Source: Petunia secreta
Lineage: Eukaryota > Streptophyta > Magnoliopsida > Solanales > Solanaceae
Direction: 5' to 3'
NCBI GenBank assembly: GCA_029990175.1
Contig: JARKIP010000038.1
Coordinates: 28,155,501 to 28,219,500, forward strand
DNA length: 64,000 nt
The position numbers were made by a program, and so were the translations under genes. Shown here piece after piece: positions 44,529 to 56,571 of this stretch. Each line of letters begins with the position of its first letter. Position 1 is the stretch's first letter. The notes beneath the pieces were generated by a model. That model saw only the letters and a list, made by a program, of their open reading frames with translations. It did not search any database and was not told the DNA's origin.

Positions 44529-45507
44529 CAACAATAATAACATACCTAGTGTATTCCACAAGTAGGATCCGGGAAGGGTGGGATGTATGCAAATCTTACC
44601 CCCATCAAGGTAGAGAAGATGTTTCTAATAGACCCTCGGCTAAAGAATGACAGTTCTAAAAACAAGTTCGTAAAGAAAAAATAATATGAAAATACTTTAT
44701 AAGAAAACACTGACATAAAAAACTATCTATGGTCTAAGTAAATAGCAAACATCAAACATCAAAAGTAATTAATATGAAAAATAAGATAAAAATAATATGT
44801 ATCCACATTAACTCACACTAATAAGCCAAAAATAGATTGACTACTATCTAACCTTTTATCCTAATCCTCGACCTCCACACTTTCCTATCTAGGGTCATGT
44901 CTTTGATGATCTGAAGATGAGTCATGTCATGTCTAATCACCCCCGTCCAAACTCTTCTTCCGTCTACCTCTACCTGTCCGTAGACCTAGCACTGCCAACC
45001 TCTCGCACCTTCTCATTGGCACACATGTGCTCCTCCTTTTCATAAGGCCAAACCATCACACCCTCGCTTCTCGCATCTTGTCCACCACCGAGGCCACTCC
45101 TACCTTGCCACGAATGACCTCGTTCCTAATCTTGTCTATCCTAGTATGCCCACATTCATCTAAGCATCCTCATCTCTGCTACACTCATATTTTGAATATG
45201 TGTATTCTTGAGTGGTCAACATTCCGCTCCATACAACATAGCTGGTCTAACGACCACTCTATAGAACTTACCTTTAAGTCTAACTGACACTTTCTTATCA
45301 CATAGGACATCAGAGGCGAGCCTCCACTTTATCAATCCTGCCCCTATACGATGCTTGACACTATCGTCGATTTCTACATTACTTTGGAGAATTGAATCAT
45401 GGCACTTGAATATTTTTTTTTTGGGATAACTTGAGTATCAAGCGTCACTTCCACATCTGACTCATGTGATTCATGCTAAACTTGAACTCCATGTACTTCA
45501 TTTTCTG
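44529..45507 (-). mobile_element. 5'-truncated LINE (RTE-like) with 11-bp TSD
   Basis: Flanked by ATCCTTCAATA at 44518-44528 and 45508-45518. On the minus strand it ends in a TATGTTATTATTGTTG tail. The reading frame remnant (about 45300-44900) matches the C-terminal part of plant LINE reverse transcriptases (VRPAMLYGAECW, then MRMLRWMCGHTRIDKIRNEV and VGVASVVDKMREAR). Later positions are frameshifted and carry stops. The variable-length TSD and 5' truncation are typical of target-primed reverse transcription. Confidence 0.86.
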
Positions 45508-45518
45508 ATCCTTCAATA

Positions 45519-46560
45519 ATAAAAAAAAATTACGATTAAGATTCGGAAACATACATAATGTTAGCTTTACTACGGAAATGTTTCTATCTTTAATGACTAA
45601 ACTTTTCATAATATCATGCTTGTAACTTCCTTAAAAGAGAATGGAATAAACAAAACTGCATGTGTTAAATTTTACAAAGGATTTTTAATTTTTTAAAAAG
45701 TCCCGGACTCTTTTTTGTTGTTTATTTTAGATCACTTTCTCAAAAAATTTATAAACATGAGAAAGCGCCGAACGTATCTTTCAGTAACATGCACCTAATC
45801 CATGTGTGCAATCCTTCCTCCATGTGCTCCAATTTCCTACCCCCATACTCAAATCATAAGAAGTCAAGACAAAGTTTCGACATAATGCTATTCCATATGA
45901 TTTTACGGGCCTCTTAGCCAATTATTTTTATATATAAAAGAAATTAGCTACGAAAAAAAGTTAAACAGGACATCAACCTAATCTCAGTTACTTTGGTGGA
46001 TGGCGAGTTTTTTATCATGCCACGATGTCATGACATATCGCCAGTATTTTAGTACAAATTGTGTTCCAAAAATTCAAATGAATCGTTATACGTATACGTT
46101 TTAGTGGACTGGCCAGACCATCTCGTACCACACTTTAGTAAATTGTGTTATAACTCTAGGTACAATTAATATTGTTTGCAAATTTTGACGGATCGTCGTA
46201 CTTGTTTGTTTAGAAATTTCACCAATTCGTTTTCACGTCAAAATTGGTGCAAATCAACTCCAAAGTAGATAGCTGACCTTCTAATACCAATCTTTAAAAT
46301 TCCTAGTTATTATATTCAGCCCAAACCTTAATTCAAAATCAGTAAACTCACTTTCTTTTCTTCAAATATATTTGTAAAATCAACAACACCCACTCATAAA
46401 GTTCATCAGTTTTCTTCAACCAAACTAGTCCAAATCATTAAGGATAGACAATTAATAGAAGTTCAATTGAACATAATGTATTGGAAGAAGAAAAAGGATA
46501 AGGAAAAGAATGAGAAGTGAAGATTTATACTTTCAAAGCTTTAAGAAATGAGGACCAAAT
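45519..46560. other. Intergenic DNA, nothing recognised
   Basis: AT-rich, non-coding. No terminal repeats or RNA genes were identified. The right end leads into the upstream region of the SMR gene. Confidence 0.4.
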
Positions 46561-48490
46561 GTGTGTCAGACGGAAGGACCCAGTGAAAACTCTTGGATTT
46601 GTACGCACTATATGATACGCTAACAAGACAAAAGACAAATTAATTAAAGAGAAAAATGAAATACTATAGTACTATGAGACCTTTGTATGCATTGGATCCT
46701 TCGCCAAGACTCGATCTTTCATTTCCCTTCTTCTAACACAGCACAAAGCTTCTTTCTCCTTTCTATCCTCTACACCTCATACATACATTCAAAATCCCAG
46801 TAAGCTCAGAACCTGAAAAGGGAAGATCGTTTGAATGAAGCTATGGGAAAAGGGCGGCTTTGATGTTGATTTTTATACCTCCTAATAGAACCAATATTCC
46901 CCTTCTCTCTCTTTGTCTTGAAGAAACTTTTTTTCTCTTTTCTTCTCTTATAATCGTTATGGCTTAAGTTTGATCTTGATGTGTTCAGAGTTCAGCTCGA
47001 TTAACTTCACAATATTCATTAGTTATCAACGTATGGTGATCAAGTACGATTAAGATCGAATCCTCCAGTCTTTAAATTTGGATATGTCAAATTCAGATCT
47101 TTTCCAAGTGAAGGAAGATGAGAAAAATATCATTTCCAGCGATGATTTATTACCACTACCCACGTCAAAAGATATTGCACCAGCTGATGATCAACATGAA
47201 AATAACCCAAAAGACGATAATATCACGAAGAAGCTAGACGATCATAATTGTGAGAGTAGTACCATAAACTGTTCAGAGAATACTCCAGAAAAAGGAAGTC
47301 AATCTGAAGTCCCTAATGAAGATGATGTTGATGGATTTAGAACTCCAACTTCAACGGATCACAAAATCCCAGAGATGACAACATGTCCACCTGCACCCGT
47401 TAAGAAAAGGAAAGCCTCAGTTTCAACAAGCATACATCCAACCCTCCAAGTTGACTTTGAATCCGCTTTCACTGATCAGGAAGATCATTTGGGAAGGAAT
47501 ATCAAGAAACCGAGAAATCCAGATCATCAAGAATAACGAACTACAACATAATTCCGTAGCTGCTAAAGGTGAGAACAAATAAATTCATTTGTATAATCTA
47601 TTACTTCTCACTTACACTAGATCATTATATATTGTTGTTGAATATACTCATACATGTACTATATATCTTCCTTTCTATTGATCTGTTATTTCATGAACTT
47701 TGGAGATACCGAAAATAAAAGGTTGTGGTCTTTGGACTTCCAGCTTTATTGCATTGTGCGCACATCTTCTTTTGTCATGCATCAAGGTGCTATGTTGTTT
47801 TACTAAAAGAAATGATAATTGTAATTCCCAAAGTATGTAAAGAATTTTATTTTTCTCATTATTATTTCTCTTTTAAAGTACGTTAAAAGATTTCCCAAAA
47901 GAAAGGAAGTGCAATTAAACGTCCTTCACTATATGCACTATTAATATGCGATTTGTTCACAGTCGGGAGTTAACCTATATCAAAAATATTTTCCTTCTTT
48001 TCGTATGAAGCGAAAAGAATTTTGGTTGTTAAATTCGTAACTATAAGTGCTAGCTAATATAACTGGGCTTTCTTTCTATGTGATGCATATATATATAAGC
48101 ATATTGGAGTATTATTATTCCAAAAACTTGTGTTTACCAAGAAGAGAACATCTTTCATGATGATCAACAATATTATGTACAACCCTTGATTCAGTGCTTG
48201 AGAAGCTTTCTAGCAGGTCCTGTAGATTCAGTGCTTGGGAAGCTTTCTAGGTCATTTATGATGTTTTCAACAATATTAATTTTTTAGTATAATCTTCCTA
48301 ATTAAATCTACCATTCAATTCATAACACGCTTTGACAATTGGTAGTTTTTGACTCTTAGGTAGTAGACAACAAATGCAATATCATTATTAAACTTATAAT
48401 TGGATTTTCTACAATGCTATTGTGAAAATGACATGGAGAGACGATGAGGATACTGCCAAGAATGATGGTAGCAATCATAAAGCTGTATTT
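46560..48490 (+). repeat. Right arm of the inverted duplication, with the intact SMR gene
   Basis: Counterpart of 42370-43560. Shared blocks lie at about 46690 (GCATTGGATCCTTCGCC), in the coding region, at 47563 (AAAGGTGAGAACAAAT) and at 48222 (GATTCAGTGCTTGGGAAGCT). The last block is itself duplicated in tandem here (48188 and 48222). Confidence 0.75.
47084..47536 (+). CDS. SIAMESE-RELATED (SMR) cyclin-dependent kinase inhibitor
   Basis: Single-exon gene of 150 aa. SIM/SMR proteins bind CDK-cyclin complexes in the nucleus, block mitosis and promote endoreduplication or stress-induced arrest. The family motif is clear at residues 85-108: FRTPTSTDHKIPEMTTCPPA followed by PVKKR, matching the TPTS-DHKIP-CPPAP signature. 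Upstream is an acidic, Asn/Asp-rich N-terminus (MSNSDLFQVKEDEKN); downstream is a basic stretch (KKRKAS) that may act in nuclear import, then VDFESAF, resembling the DLESVF-type C-terminal motif of some SMRs. I chose ATG at 47084 because DLFQV is shared with the paralogue. Size fits the family (about 80-150 aa). A diverged inverted duplicate lies at 42749-43204. Which SMR subgroup it belongs to cannot be settled by eye. Confidence 0.85.
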   Translation: MSNSDLFQVKEDEKNIISSDDLLPLPTSKDIAPADDQHENNPKDDNITKKLDDHNCESSTINCSENTPEKGSQSEVPNEDDVDGFRTPTSTDHKIPEMTTCPPAPVKKRKASVSTSIHPTLQVDFESAFTDQEDHLGRNIKKPRNPDHQE

Positions 48491-48727
48491 GAAGCCCTAG
48501 CCTACTACTTTTAGCATGAAGGCCAGCATGCATGATATTTTTTTGCCCAATGCCAACTATGTTGACAGGTAAATTAGTAACACCTGAAAATTCAGTACTA
48601 GGATGTTGTCAATATATTGAAGTACAAAAAGTGCTACGTATATATGCAGGTAATTAGAGCAAAGAAAAAAATCTGGCTTGAACAAGTCGTTTGATATGGT
48701 CGTCTATGTAAAAGTGTAATGAGATTA

Positions 48728-49026
48728 GTACCCGGTTGGCCATAAATAATTTTTTGCTTTTTTTCAAAAGATTTTTGAAAAATCTGTTTGTTAATAAAAA
48801 ATTTAGACTTTTTCAACTTTTTTTGAAGTTGAGATTTTGAAAACCAAACCAGGTTTTGACCACTTTTTCAAGTTATTTAAAAAAATAATAATTTTATCTA
48901 CTCATAAAACTTCACCTTATTTTCAAGTGAAATATAGGTCAAACACAACTTCAACTACAAAATACAATTTTTCAACTCAACTTCACAAAAAAAAAAAAAA
49001 TTAATGAAATCTATTGCCAAACGCGT
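48728..49026. mobile_element. MITE with TTTGGCCATA-type termini, copy 1
   Basis: Left end GGTTGGCCATAAATAATTTT and inverted right end CGCGTTTGGCAATAGATTTC, with AT-rich interior rich in TTTTCAACTT. The flanks show no convincing duplication. The same family occurs at about 49330-49565. hAT affiliation is a guess. Confidence 0.55.
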
Positions 49027-49329
49027 ATAAGTATCAATGGCGTTTTGAAGATTCAATCCCTACTTTAAACAATATACATTCGAAATTTCAATACAAAAAA
49101 GTAAGTTGTGCAAACAAGCGGGATTCAAACTCTCACAATTCTAGACTTTCCTAAGGTGATTGACTACTAGACTGCTGAGCCATGATGTTCCAGCAGTGCC
49201 ACTTTATTTATTTGTACTAAATATCGTTATTTTCCATGTTTTATGTACATATACATAGTAAAATTTTCGACAACGTGGTGTCCCGTGACACCCCTTGCCA
49301 TAAGGTGTCTACACTTCTAATAGGTAAGC

Positions 49330-49568
49330 GTTTGGCCATAGATACCAAAAAGCTTTTAAAGAAGAGTTTTTAATATTGAGTCGAAAAATTGTATTTCGAA
49401 GTTGAAATTGTGTTAAGACATGTAATGTAGTTGAAAAAATTGAAGTTTTGTGAGTGGAAAAAATAATTTTTTGAAAACTTGAAATAGTAGTTAAAAACAC
49501 TTTTTTTGTTGAAAAACTAATTTTTTTAAAAAAAATCCAGAAACTTACAAGTTTTCATGGCCAAACAA
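49330..49568. mobile_element. MITE with TTTGGCCATA-type termini, copy 2
   Basis: Left end GCGTTTGGCCATAGATACC and inverted right end GTTGTTTGGCCATGAAAAC. Interior words (GAAGTTGAAATTGTG, GTTTTGTGAGTG) match, inverted, those of the copy at 48728. Non-coding. Confidence 0.58.
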
Positions 49569-49681
49569 CATTTCTATGAAAAAAAAAAAAAACCACATAA
49601 TGAGACCAAAGTATCCATCCACATCTGACACGGCACTCTAACACCCACTCACATACTTAGTACTGGATATCTAGAGCATAG

Positions 49682-50151
49682 TGTCATGACCTTAGTCTTG
49701 AACTAAGTAAATCGTATGGCACTTGACAATTTGCTCATTATCTTGTTATATACCGAGATCACTAAAAATCGATGAGGAAATGCAAATGAACAAGAGAGAT
49801 TTGTCAAATGAAACTTTTTACTATTTAGAGGATTGCTTGATTGCATCATGATGGTTTATGTCCCCTCTAATTATACTACTCACTTAGGAGATAGTGTGCA
49901 AATAATAATTGTTATAAAGTTCCCTCCATATTTACAAAGTCTCTCTCTAGAATAACCTACCTAGTTAGAATATTCTAAGGTATTCCAAGAGATTCTTCCA
50001 AGCTAATCAATAAATATCTAGAGTATTTCCAAGGGTAATTCTCAATTACTCTGGAATCTTCCAAAAAGTTCTAGGCTCCTATAGTAAATGTAAATTTTTA
50101 CATGGAAAAAATATGTGCCTATATGGTGTGATGATGTGGCGGGTCATCACA
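49682..50151 (-). repeat. 3' LTR of a Gypsy chromovirus
   Basis: On the minus strand it starts TGTGATGACCCGCC right after the purine tract AGGTGTGGGAGAG (50164-50152) and ends GGTCATGACA at 49682. Start and end are inverted relatives (TGTGATGACC / TGTCATGACC). It follows the chromodomain-coding end of the element by about 35 bp. The matching 5' LTR is not in the window. Confidence 0.75.
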
Positions 50152-50187
50152 CTCTCCCACACCTAAAATTGCGACAATGGCGGCGCA

Positions 50188-51590
50188 TCACTGCTGCATA
50201 AAATCTCGAATCTTGTACTTGAGTTGCAACAAGTTTTCATAGCGGTCCCATGTGGCCTCTGCTAGTGCTTGTCCTTTCCAATGTACATGGAACATGGATG
50301 GTTGTGGCCTTTTATCCTTTTTTCCGTCTAGCCTTGTAGTCAATAATAGCTTCAATCTCCCAATCATGTGAGGTAGTGATAGTGATGGGAGCACGACTCA
50401 ACTGGCCCCTACTCGGATCATCCCAGTCTTTGTGGTATGACTTAAGCATGCTGACATGAAATATATGATAGATCTTAAGATATGGTCGTATGTCAAGGTT
50501 GTAGGATATCTTCCCTACCTTGGGCACAATCTTGAATGAACCCTCATACTTGTGCATCAGATTTTGGTGCATGCCATGTAATGTCTTGAACTGCCTCGGG
50601 TTAAACTTCATCATTACCATGTCACCAACTCTATAATATGTGGGATACCGCTCATGGTCTGCAAACTTTTTTATTTGTTTACCTGCCTAATCTAAGTAAG
50701 GCTTAGCAGTATCAAGCTATTCCTTCCAGCTTTGGCCACATGATAAGCCCCTAATATTTTTCCTTCAAATACTTTAGGTAGAGAATGTTGAGTTTGTTGT
50801 TGTTGGCATGTGGCTAGCTCGAACAGTATCCGCCCTGTAAACTCACTCCACTGCAAGTTGTCAAAGATTGGGCTATGTCAAAGAGCCTTCCCCAATCCTT
50901 CTAATGTGCACTCACATAATGCCTCTAATAGCACTACAATAAGGCATCGACCCACGCCGTATATCTATCTTTCTGCGGATGGAAGCAAGTAGAAAAGTGC
51001 AGCTCCATGACAAGCATATCAAATAGCCCTATCCAAAAGTTTCCACTAAAGCGGGGGCTCTGTGTCACTGATGATGTGCCTCGATAAGCCTCAATACTCT
51101 ACCACGTTCTTAAATAATAACTTGACGGCCTCCTTGGCAGTGCAACTGGCTGAGGTGGGAAAAAAAGTACACATTTCAAAAATTTGTCCCAACCACTATG
51201 ATAGTGTTGTAACCGTCAGACTTCGAGAAACATGTGATAAATTCCATAGTCATGCTCTCCCATGGATGCTCTGTAACGGGTAGTGGCTCCAAAAGTCCTT
51301 CCGGCTTCTTCTGCTCAACCTTGTCTAGTTGCCACACAAGACAAGTGTGCACATAGCACTCTATGTCCACTAGTAGACCGACTCAACCAAGGGCCTAGTG
51401 CGACATTGGCCTTGATGACAGGCTGACGTATATACTATTAGGGCTCTCCTTCATGATGTGCCGCCTAATATCTCCAAACTTTGGCACGTAGACTCTCCGA
51501 CCTATGGTAAATAAAAAGCCCTATTTTAACTCAAGAGCGCCTCGTCTTGCCTTTGGCGGTTTACTAAAAGCTACTTGGCTGCTGGATCAT
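50188..51590 (-). pseudogene. Chromovirus integrase and chromodomain (Gypsy pol 3' part), decayed
   Basis: Minus-strand remains of Ty3/Gypsy integrase, which inserts retrotransposon cDNA into chromosomes. Recognisable pieces in order: the segment before the zinc-binding part (51530-51400, VPKFGDI-like), CYVHTCLVWQLDKVEQKKPE and LPVTEHPWES (51370-51220), the C-terminal integrase region (VMMKFNPRQFKTLHG, KYEGSFKIVPKVGKISYNL) at 50620-50330, and a chromodomain-like tail (FHVHWKG...EATWDRYENLLQ) ending in a stop at 50188. A one-base shift near 50340 and several stops break the frame. The Trp replacing the second Cys of the HHCC finger (CLVW instead of CLVC) is another loss. It continues the gag-RT part found at 59894-62175, from which it is separated by an 8.3-kb insertion. 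Confidence 0.83.
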
Positions 51591-52397
51591 ACTACATGTC
51601 ACGCCCTAAAATTTTAAACTAGTGTTTTATTTAAAGGGTGTGACTGTGTTTTAAAGGTACAAAAATTATGAGATTTGAAGTCGCCACTTGACAAGTTTAA
51701 AGGTGTGTCAAGGTACCAAAAAGTGTACCTTTAGAACACCAATGACTCGTCAATGGTCTGCGCCAGAGAATCCGAGTAAGGATCTCGATTGACTCGCCGG
51801 AAGGTATTAGGCACCCTCGAATCATGTGCTTAGCACAATTACTTTATTGTCGTGTTTTGGGAGCATATGTATTATTCCCTTAATGATTTCAATTTGAATA
51901 TGTCCTCATTTAATCTAAGAATTTCAGAAAAGTAATTGTTAAGCCTCAAATAATTAATTGTCTTGCTAAATGAAAAAATCCAGTTGTTAGTTAATGGGAC
52001 TACTTTACTAAAAGTAAGCTATTTATTAAAGAAGGAGTTGTTTTGTTAAAGAGTGCACTGATATGCCAAAAAGTAGACTATTTTTGCAAAATAAATTGTT
52101 CCAAGTCTTTTCAGACATTCTGTTGCATGAGCAGCCCCTTTCATAGAACACCAATGACTCGTCAAAGCTGCAAAAAGAATTGATACACATTTTTTTCCAA
52201 TCCAATTTATGACTTTTTTTTTTTGCATGATCACTAAGGGACAAAAATATTAAAATCATTAAACGGACCAAATTTACAAAAGATTGGCATATCAAGAAAG
52301 GCTAACTTTGCAAAAGATTGGCAGTGCTCAATTATCAATTTCAGTACTATCTTAGGTTCATTTTTGCAAATAAGAGTCCACCGTGTCCTAAAATTGC

Positions 52398-52937
52398 AAA
52401 AAATTTCACCGTATGCCCTCCATAAGGAGTGGTTTTACAAAATTACCCGCGCTAAGGAACATTTTAGCACAATGCCCTTATTTAGTCCGCGAGCCAAGAT
52501 TTCAAGGTAAAACGTTTGTAAGTTTTGGCAATTTTGGCTATACTTCAATGACAAGTGCTGTTTTGCCAATACTTCAAGTTATATGGTGAGAATGCAGGGA
52601 AAACTGGAAGGGGCAAGTCTTGACAATTGCCAAGACTTACGACGCAATGCAGCAAGTATTGCCTATTGCCAATACTTGTCGTGCAAGTGTTGGAAAATCG
52701 AGAAGGGGTCAATGGCAAGTCTTGGCAATTGCCAAGACTTACGGCCAAGTGCGGCAAGTATTGCCTATTACCGATACTTGAAGGGATAAGTGTTGAAAAG
52801 CGGAAAAATATAATGGAAAGTCTTGGCCCCGAATTTTTTTCATTAAATCTTAACGGGGACATTTTTGCAAACTATTTCTTAGCGCGGGCAAAAAGGGAAA
52901 CCATTGCTTCCCGTGTCATATTTTTGCAAATGAGCCT
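52398..52937 (+). mobile_element. Palindromic-word element, copy C, 9-bp TSD TAAAATTGC
   Basis: A perfect 9-bp duplication TAAAATTGC is at 52389-52397 and 52938-52946. Ends are AAAAAATTTCACCGTATG and, inverted, AGGCTCATTTGCAAAAATAT. The interior contains a perfect 24-bp palindrome centred near 52728 (core CTTGGCAATTGCCAAG) and near-palindromes GGCAAGTATTGCCTATTGCC and GACAATTGCCAAGACTT. Closely similar to 13777-14288. Confidence 0.85.
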
Positions 52938-52946
52938 TAAAATTGC

Positions 52947-54088
52947 TTAGTCATTCCAGATTACATGTTTTCTTTTGCATTTATGGTCCTATTTCAGTCT
53001 TTGGTTTCACATTTAATCCAAATTTTCAAAACACATAAGTTTGAAAATATGTGCCAATTTTTAGAAACAGTCCTAATTTTAAACGTCCACTTTCTGGAAG
53101 AAAAAAAAAAGAAAAAAAAGAGAGATCCCAAATTACATGTTGAATGATTAATTTCTACTAGCTATCTCACCTCCTTCATACATTCACTTTCTCAAATACA
53201 TGAAGAGAAAAAAAAAAAAAAAAAAACTATATACAGTAAAGAACTCATAAACCATGACTTAGCCATTTTTGTACTTTCTTTTTAGCATAATAACATGTAT
53301 GTACTAACTAAACATGTATACAAATTTTAAGCCCTTAAACATGTTGTTTTATTTTATTTTTCATAGCCAATACTTAATATATATAAAAGGTTTAAAGTGT
53401 TGCGTTGTAAACGAGATATTAGAGCTCAAGAAAGTCGATCCACAAAGCTTAAAAAAGAAAAGACATGAACGCTACAAAATACAGCACCCGAACACCCACT
53501 AAAACAGCCCTTTAACACTTCTATTTAACCTTTAAACTTCAAGATTTATCCTCCAAAAGACCCTTGATATAATGACTTTTTGGTTCTAAATATTTTCTTC
53601 AACACTTTCTTTCTTTTTCGCTCTAATTTTTTTCTCAAGTTTTCCTCCTTTGATGTATCTTCAGCTATTGGAAAGCAATGATTGAAGGCAAAAAATTCAG
53701 AACTTAAAAGTGCAACTATTAGGCCTCTTTCATCCCAGTCAAGGACTAATAATGCACCAAATACCCACAATTCATCCCATGGTCTAGCGCAAAGTCATAG
53801 GAGTTCATAAAGATGGTCAAAATGACCATTGGAACTCAAAAAAGCTTAAGTACAAGCCCTAACTTGAACTGATAGAAAACTAAATTATATTAACTTCCTA
53901 GCTTACTAAACAATAATTCAGGCACTTCACACTTAAAATCACAAACAAGTTTAGACAATTGACTAGATACAAAGATACCAGTCCACCTAAAGCCAAGCTT
54001 TTTTAAAATTAATTTTATGCTTTTCATAACCAAGAACAAGTCGGCTTACATATTGATTCCTAAATAGCAATAACTAAACTACAAAGTA
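52947..54088. other. Non-coding interior of the 8.3-kb element
   Basis: AT-rich DNA with poly-A runs (53097-53120, 53210-53226). Short open frames show no recognised domain. I see no terminal repeats here. Confidence 0.4.
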
Positions 54089-54324
54089 CTCCTTCCGTTC
54101 CATTTTATATGTCATAGTTTGACTCGGCACAAAGTTTAAGAAACAAATGAAGACTTTTGAAACTTGTGTAAAATAAGTCAAAGATGTTTGTGTGGTTGTA
54201 AATTATTTCAGTAATGGCAAAACTGTAATTTTACAGTTAAATTGTTACCAAATTTAGAATGCTGCCATTCTTTTTGGAACAGACCAATAAGGAAATGCTG
54301 CCACATAAATTGGAACGGAGGGAG
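54089..54324. mobile_element. Stowaway MITE
   Basis: Ends CTCCTTCCGTTCCATTTTAT and, inverted, CTCCCTCCGTTCCAATTTAT, with TA at 54087-54088 and 54325-54326. Same family as 283-526. Confidence 0.9.
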
Positions 54325-55466
54325 TAATGCTCAATAGATACCCCAAGGCACAGAGCCAATCATATGGTGAACCCTGCTAACAGTACAAACAAACGGACAT
54401 CCACCAACTGAAACAGATTTTTATCTCAACATCACACTAATTCATCCTCATACTTGAACAATTTACCAAGAGCATGGGATATTTCATACTCAATAACCAC
54501 TCACAAGTCAATAATTAACACCAAGAGCATGTGATATTTCATCTCAACAACCACTCACAAGTCAATAATTAACACGTGAGTACACTTGATATATGATTTT
54601 TCTTTGACACTAATCAACAAAGAACACACGTGCTAACATTCGTTTATATTACATTTACCAACCGATAATTACATGAAACCATCACAATGCTCACTCTGTC
54701 ACAAACTCATATACGAATAGGTCCACGTAGTAATCTGCATACTAGAATCCTTGAACTAGTTCGAGTTTCACATACTTACACTAAACTTTTAAACAGTCCA
54801 ACAAGCTTATCGAACCTCTCAAACTCAAACACAGAGCTAAGCAACAGGGACCTCACTTAAACTTATATTACGGGAAATAAACTCTTGCAACTTGAAAAGC
54901 CAAATAGATATCAAGACCTGATACTACATGTATTCATACGTTGATATGAACTACACAAACATACTAGTTCATGCTTAAAGCAAAGCCATTCACATTTAAA
55001 TACAACTACGCTAATCATTCTGAACATTTCATATCTAGACATCAAACTAATCTAAACACAAACACATGATCTTTATTTCGATATGTGAATAAACTAAAGA
55101 CAGCCTTCCAACTCACTCAATCTAATATACGCATACATTATACTTAAGACAAAAAAAATCCATTGCTTTTATTCAAAACTATCCACCTTACAATTACATG
55201 ATTACATAAGTTAAGAACTGCGACTAAATACTTTAAGCAACACTGAAAACAACAACAAAGAAGAATAAGAGGTTTTGCTTTCTAACCCATGGCCAAAGCT
55301 AGCGCAAACTATCATGGCTGCTGTGTCGTCACCATTGCCACCAATCCTGCAGCATCCGAGCAAAAGAAACAACCATGCCCTTCGTCACCATCACAAGAAA
55401 TTTTACCTTGTTGCATCCTCTTCAACAAACGACACCACCATGGCCTCTAAAATAGAAATATACAAA
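54325..55466. other. Non-coding DNA left of the Pack-MULE
   Basis: A 60-bp stretch near 54470-54570 is partly duplicated (AACCACTCACAAGTCAATAA twice). The open frame from 55275 (Ser/His/Lys-rich, loosely like a plastid transit peptide) runs into the Pack-MULE and has no homologue that I recognise. Confidence 0.4.
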
Positions 55467-55703
55467 GGAAGAATACATTTATGGCCCCTTAAAATTGGCA
55501 CCAATTCCCACTTAGACACTTCAATTTTCTCAATAATCAGATAGACACCTCTTGTAGGATTCAGAGTATCTCATCCTACTCGAGTCTGGCAATGCTCTTG
55601 CGTTTGTTTCTAACGCCCTGATGTGTTAACCTAGCAAATAATAAAGTGACACATGGTTTTTTTTTTAAAAGACACTTTAATTGTCTTTTCCTAAAACATA
55701 TTA

Positions 55704-56105
55704 CTCCCTCCATCCCAATTTATGTGGCACCATTTGACCAGGCACGGAGTTTAAGAAAATAGAGGTTGATCTTGTTAAGTATCAATTTTACCCTTGGAAC
55801 ATTTGAGTAATAAAAATGTTGTTGGTAAGTTTAAAAGTATGTAGGGCCCTGTGGCACCATATGACCAGGCACGGAGTTTAAGAAAATAGAAGTTGATCTT
55901 GTTAAGTATCAATTTTACCCTTGAAAAAGTAAGAGGGAGAAGATTTGAGTAATAAAAAGGTTGTTGGTAGGTTTAAAAGTATGTAGGGCCCAACAAGGGT
56001 AAAATAGAGATGATGCATTAAATAGTTGTCAAATAAGGAAATGTGCCACTTATTTTGGGACAAACAAAAAAGGAAATGGTGCCACATAAATTGGGACGGA
56101 GGGAG
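55704..56105. mobile_element. Stowaway MITE with internal duplication, nested in the Pack-MULE
   Basis: Ends CTCCCTCCATCCCAATTTAT and, inverted, CTCCCTCCGTCCCAATTTAT; TA at 55702-55703 and 56106-56107. About 120 bp (GCACCATTTGACCAGGCACG to the TTTTACCCTT block) are present twice in tandem, which explains the larger size (402 bp). Confidence 0.88.
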
Positions 56106-56196
56106 TAAATATTCTTGTAAAACACCCCCACCCCCACTCCCACTCCCTTACCTTCATCTTCTTGTTTGGCCTAAACCCACCAATGTTTTTCCAAAC

Positions 56197-56571
56197 ATGG
56201 CAAAGATTGAAATCTTTCATTTTCCCTTTCCATTTTTCTCTCTTCTCCTATCTTTTCTCCAGGAATTCTTCGTGAATACTCCATTATCTTCGAATTTCAC
56301 ATTGAAACAAGCTGAGAAACTAATCTGTCAGCTCAAATTATTCCTTAAAGAATCACTCAACATCGTGGATCATCCCTTTCCTAAAGCTTCTGCTTCGAGA
56401 ATCTTTAAAAAGCGATTTGTGGTTCCTATTTTGGCTACTTTTAGTCTCTCTGTTGAAAATTTAACGACGACAGTGACTCCATTAACACCGTCAACTTTAT
56501 CCAAACCCATCCGGAAGCTTCATCCCCCAATCATCAATCGCCTCTTTTATTCTTTATGTCGTTACAGTTAA
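56197..56571 (+). pseudogene. First-exon fragment of a serine carboxypeptidase-like (SCPL) gene
   Basis: The 124-codon frame starts MAKIEIFHFPFPFFSLLLSF, a hydrophobic signal-peptide-like start, followed by AEKLICQLKLF, LNIVDHPFPKASASR, KKRFVVPIL and SLSVENL. This is the order seen at the N-terminus of plant SCPL47/48/49-type serine carboxypeptidases (AEKLIR.LNLFP, VNVVD, EKPFRFP, SVEDLGHHAGYY), vacuolar or secreted hydrolases of the alpha/beta fold. After SVENL the family sequence (GHHAGYY) does not continue and unrelated codons run to a stop. The catalytic Ser, Asp and His would lie far downstream and are absent. The fragment lies within a Pack-MULE and was probably captured from a cellular gene elsewhere. 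Not expected to encode an enzyme. Confidence 0.72.

Noticed and set aside
55275..55544. Transit-peptide-like start of a plastid protein
   Set aside because: The frame runs into the Pack-MULE, and the reading frame beyond the insertion hits a stop within a few codons; no homologue recognised.
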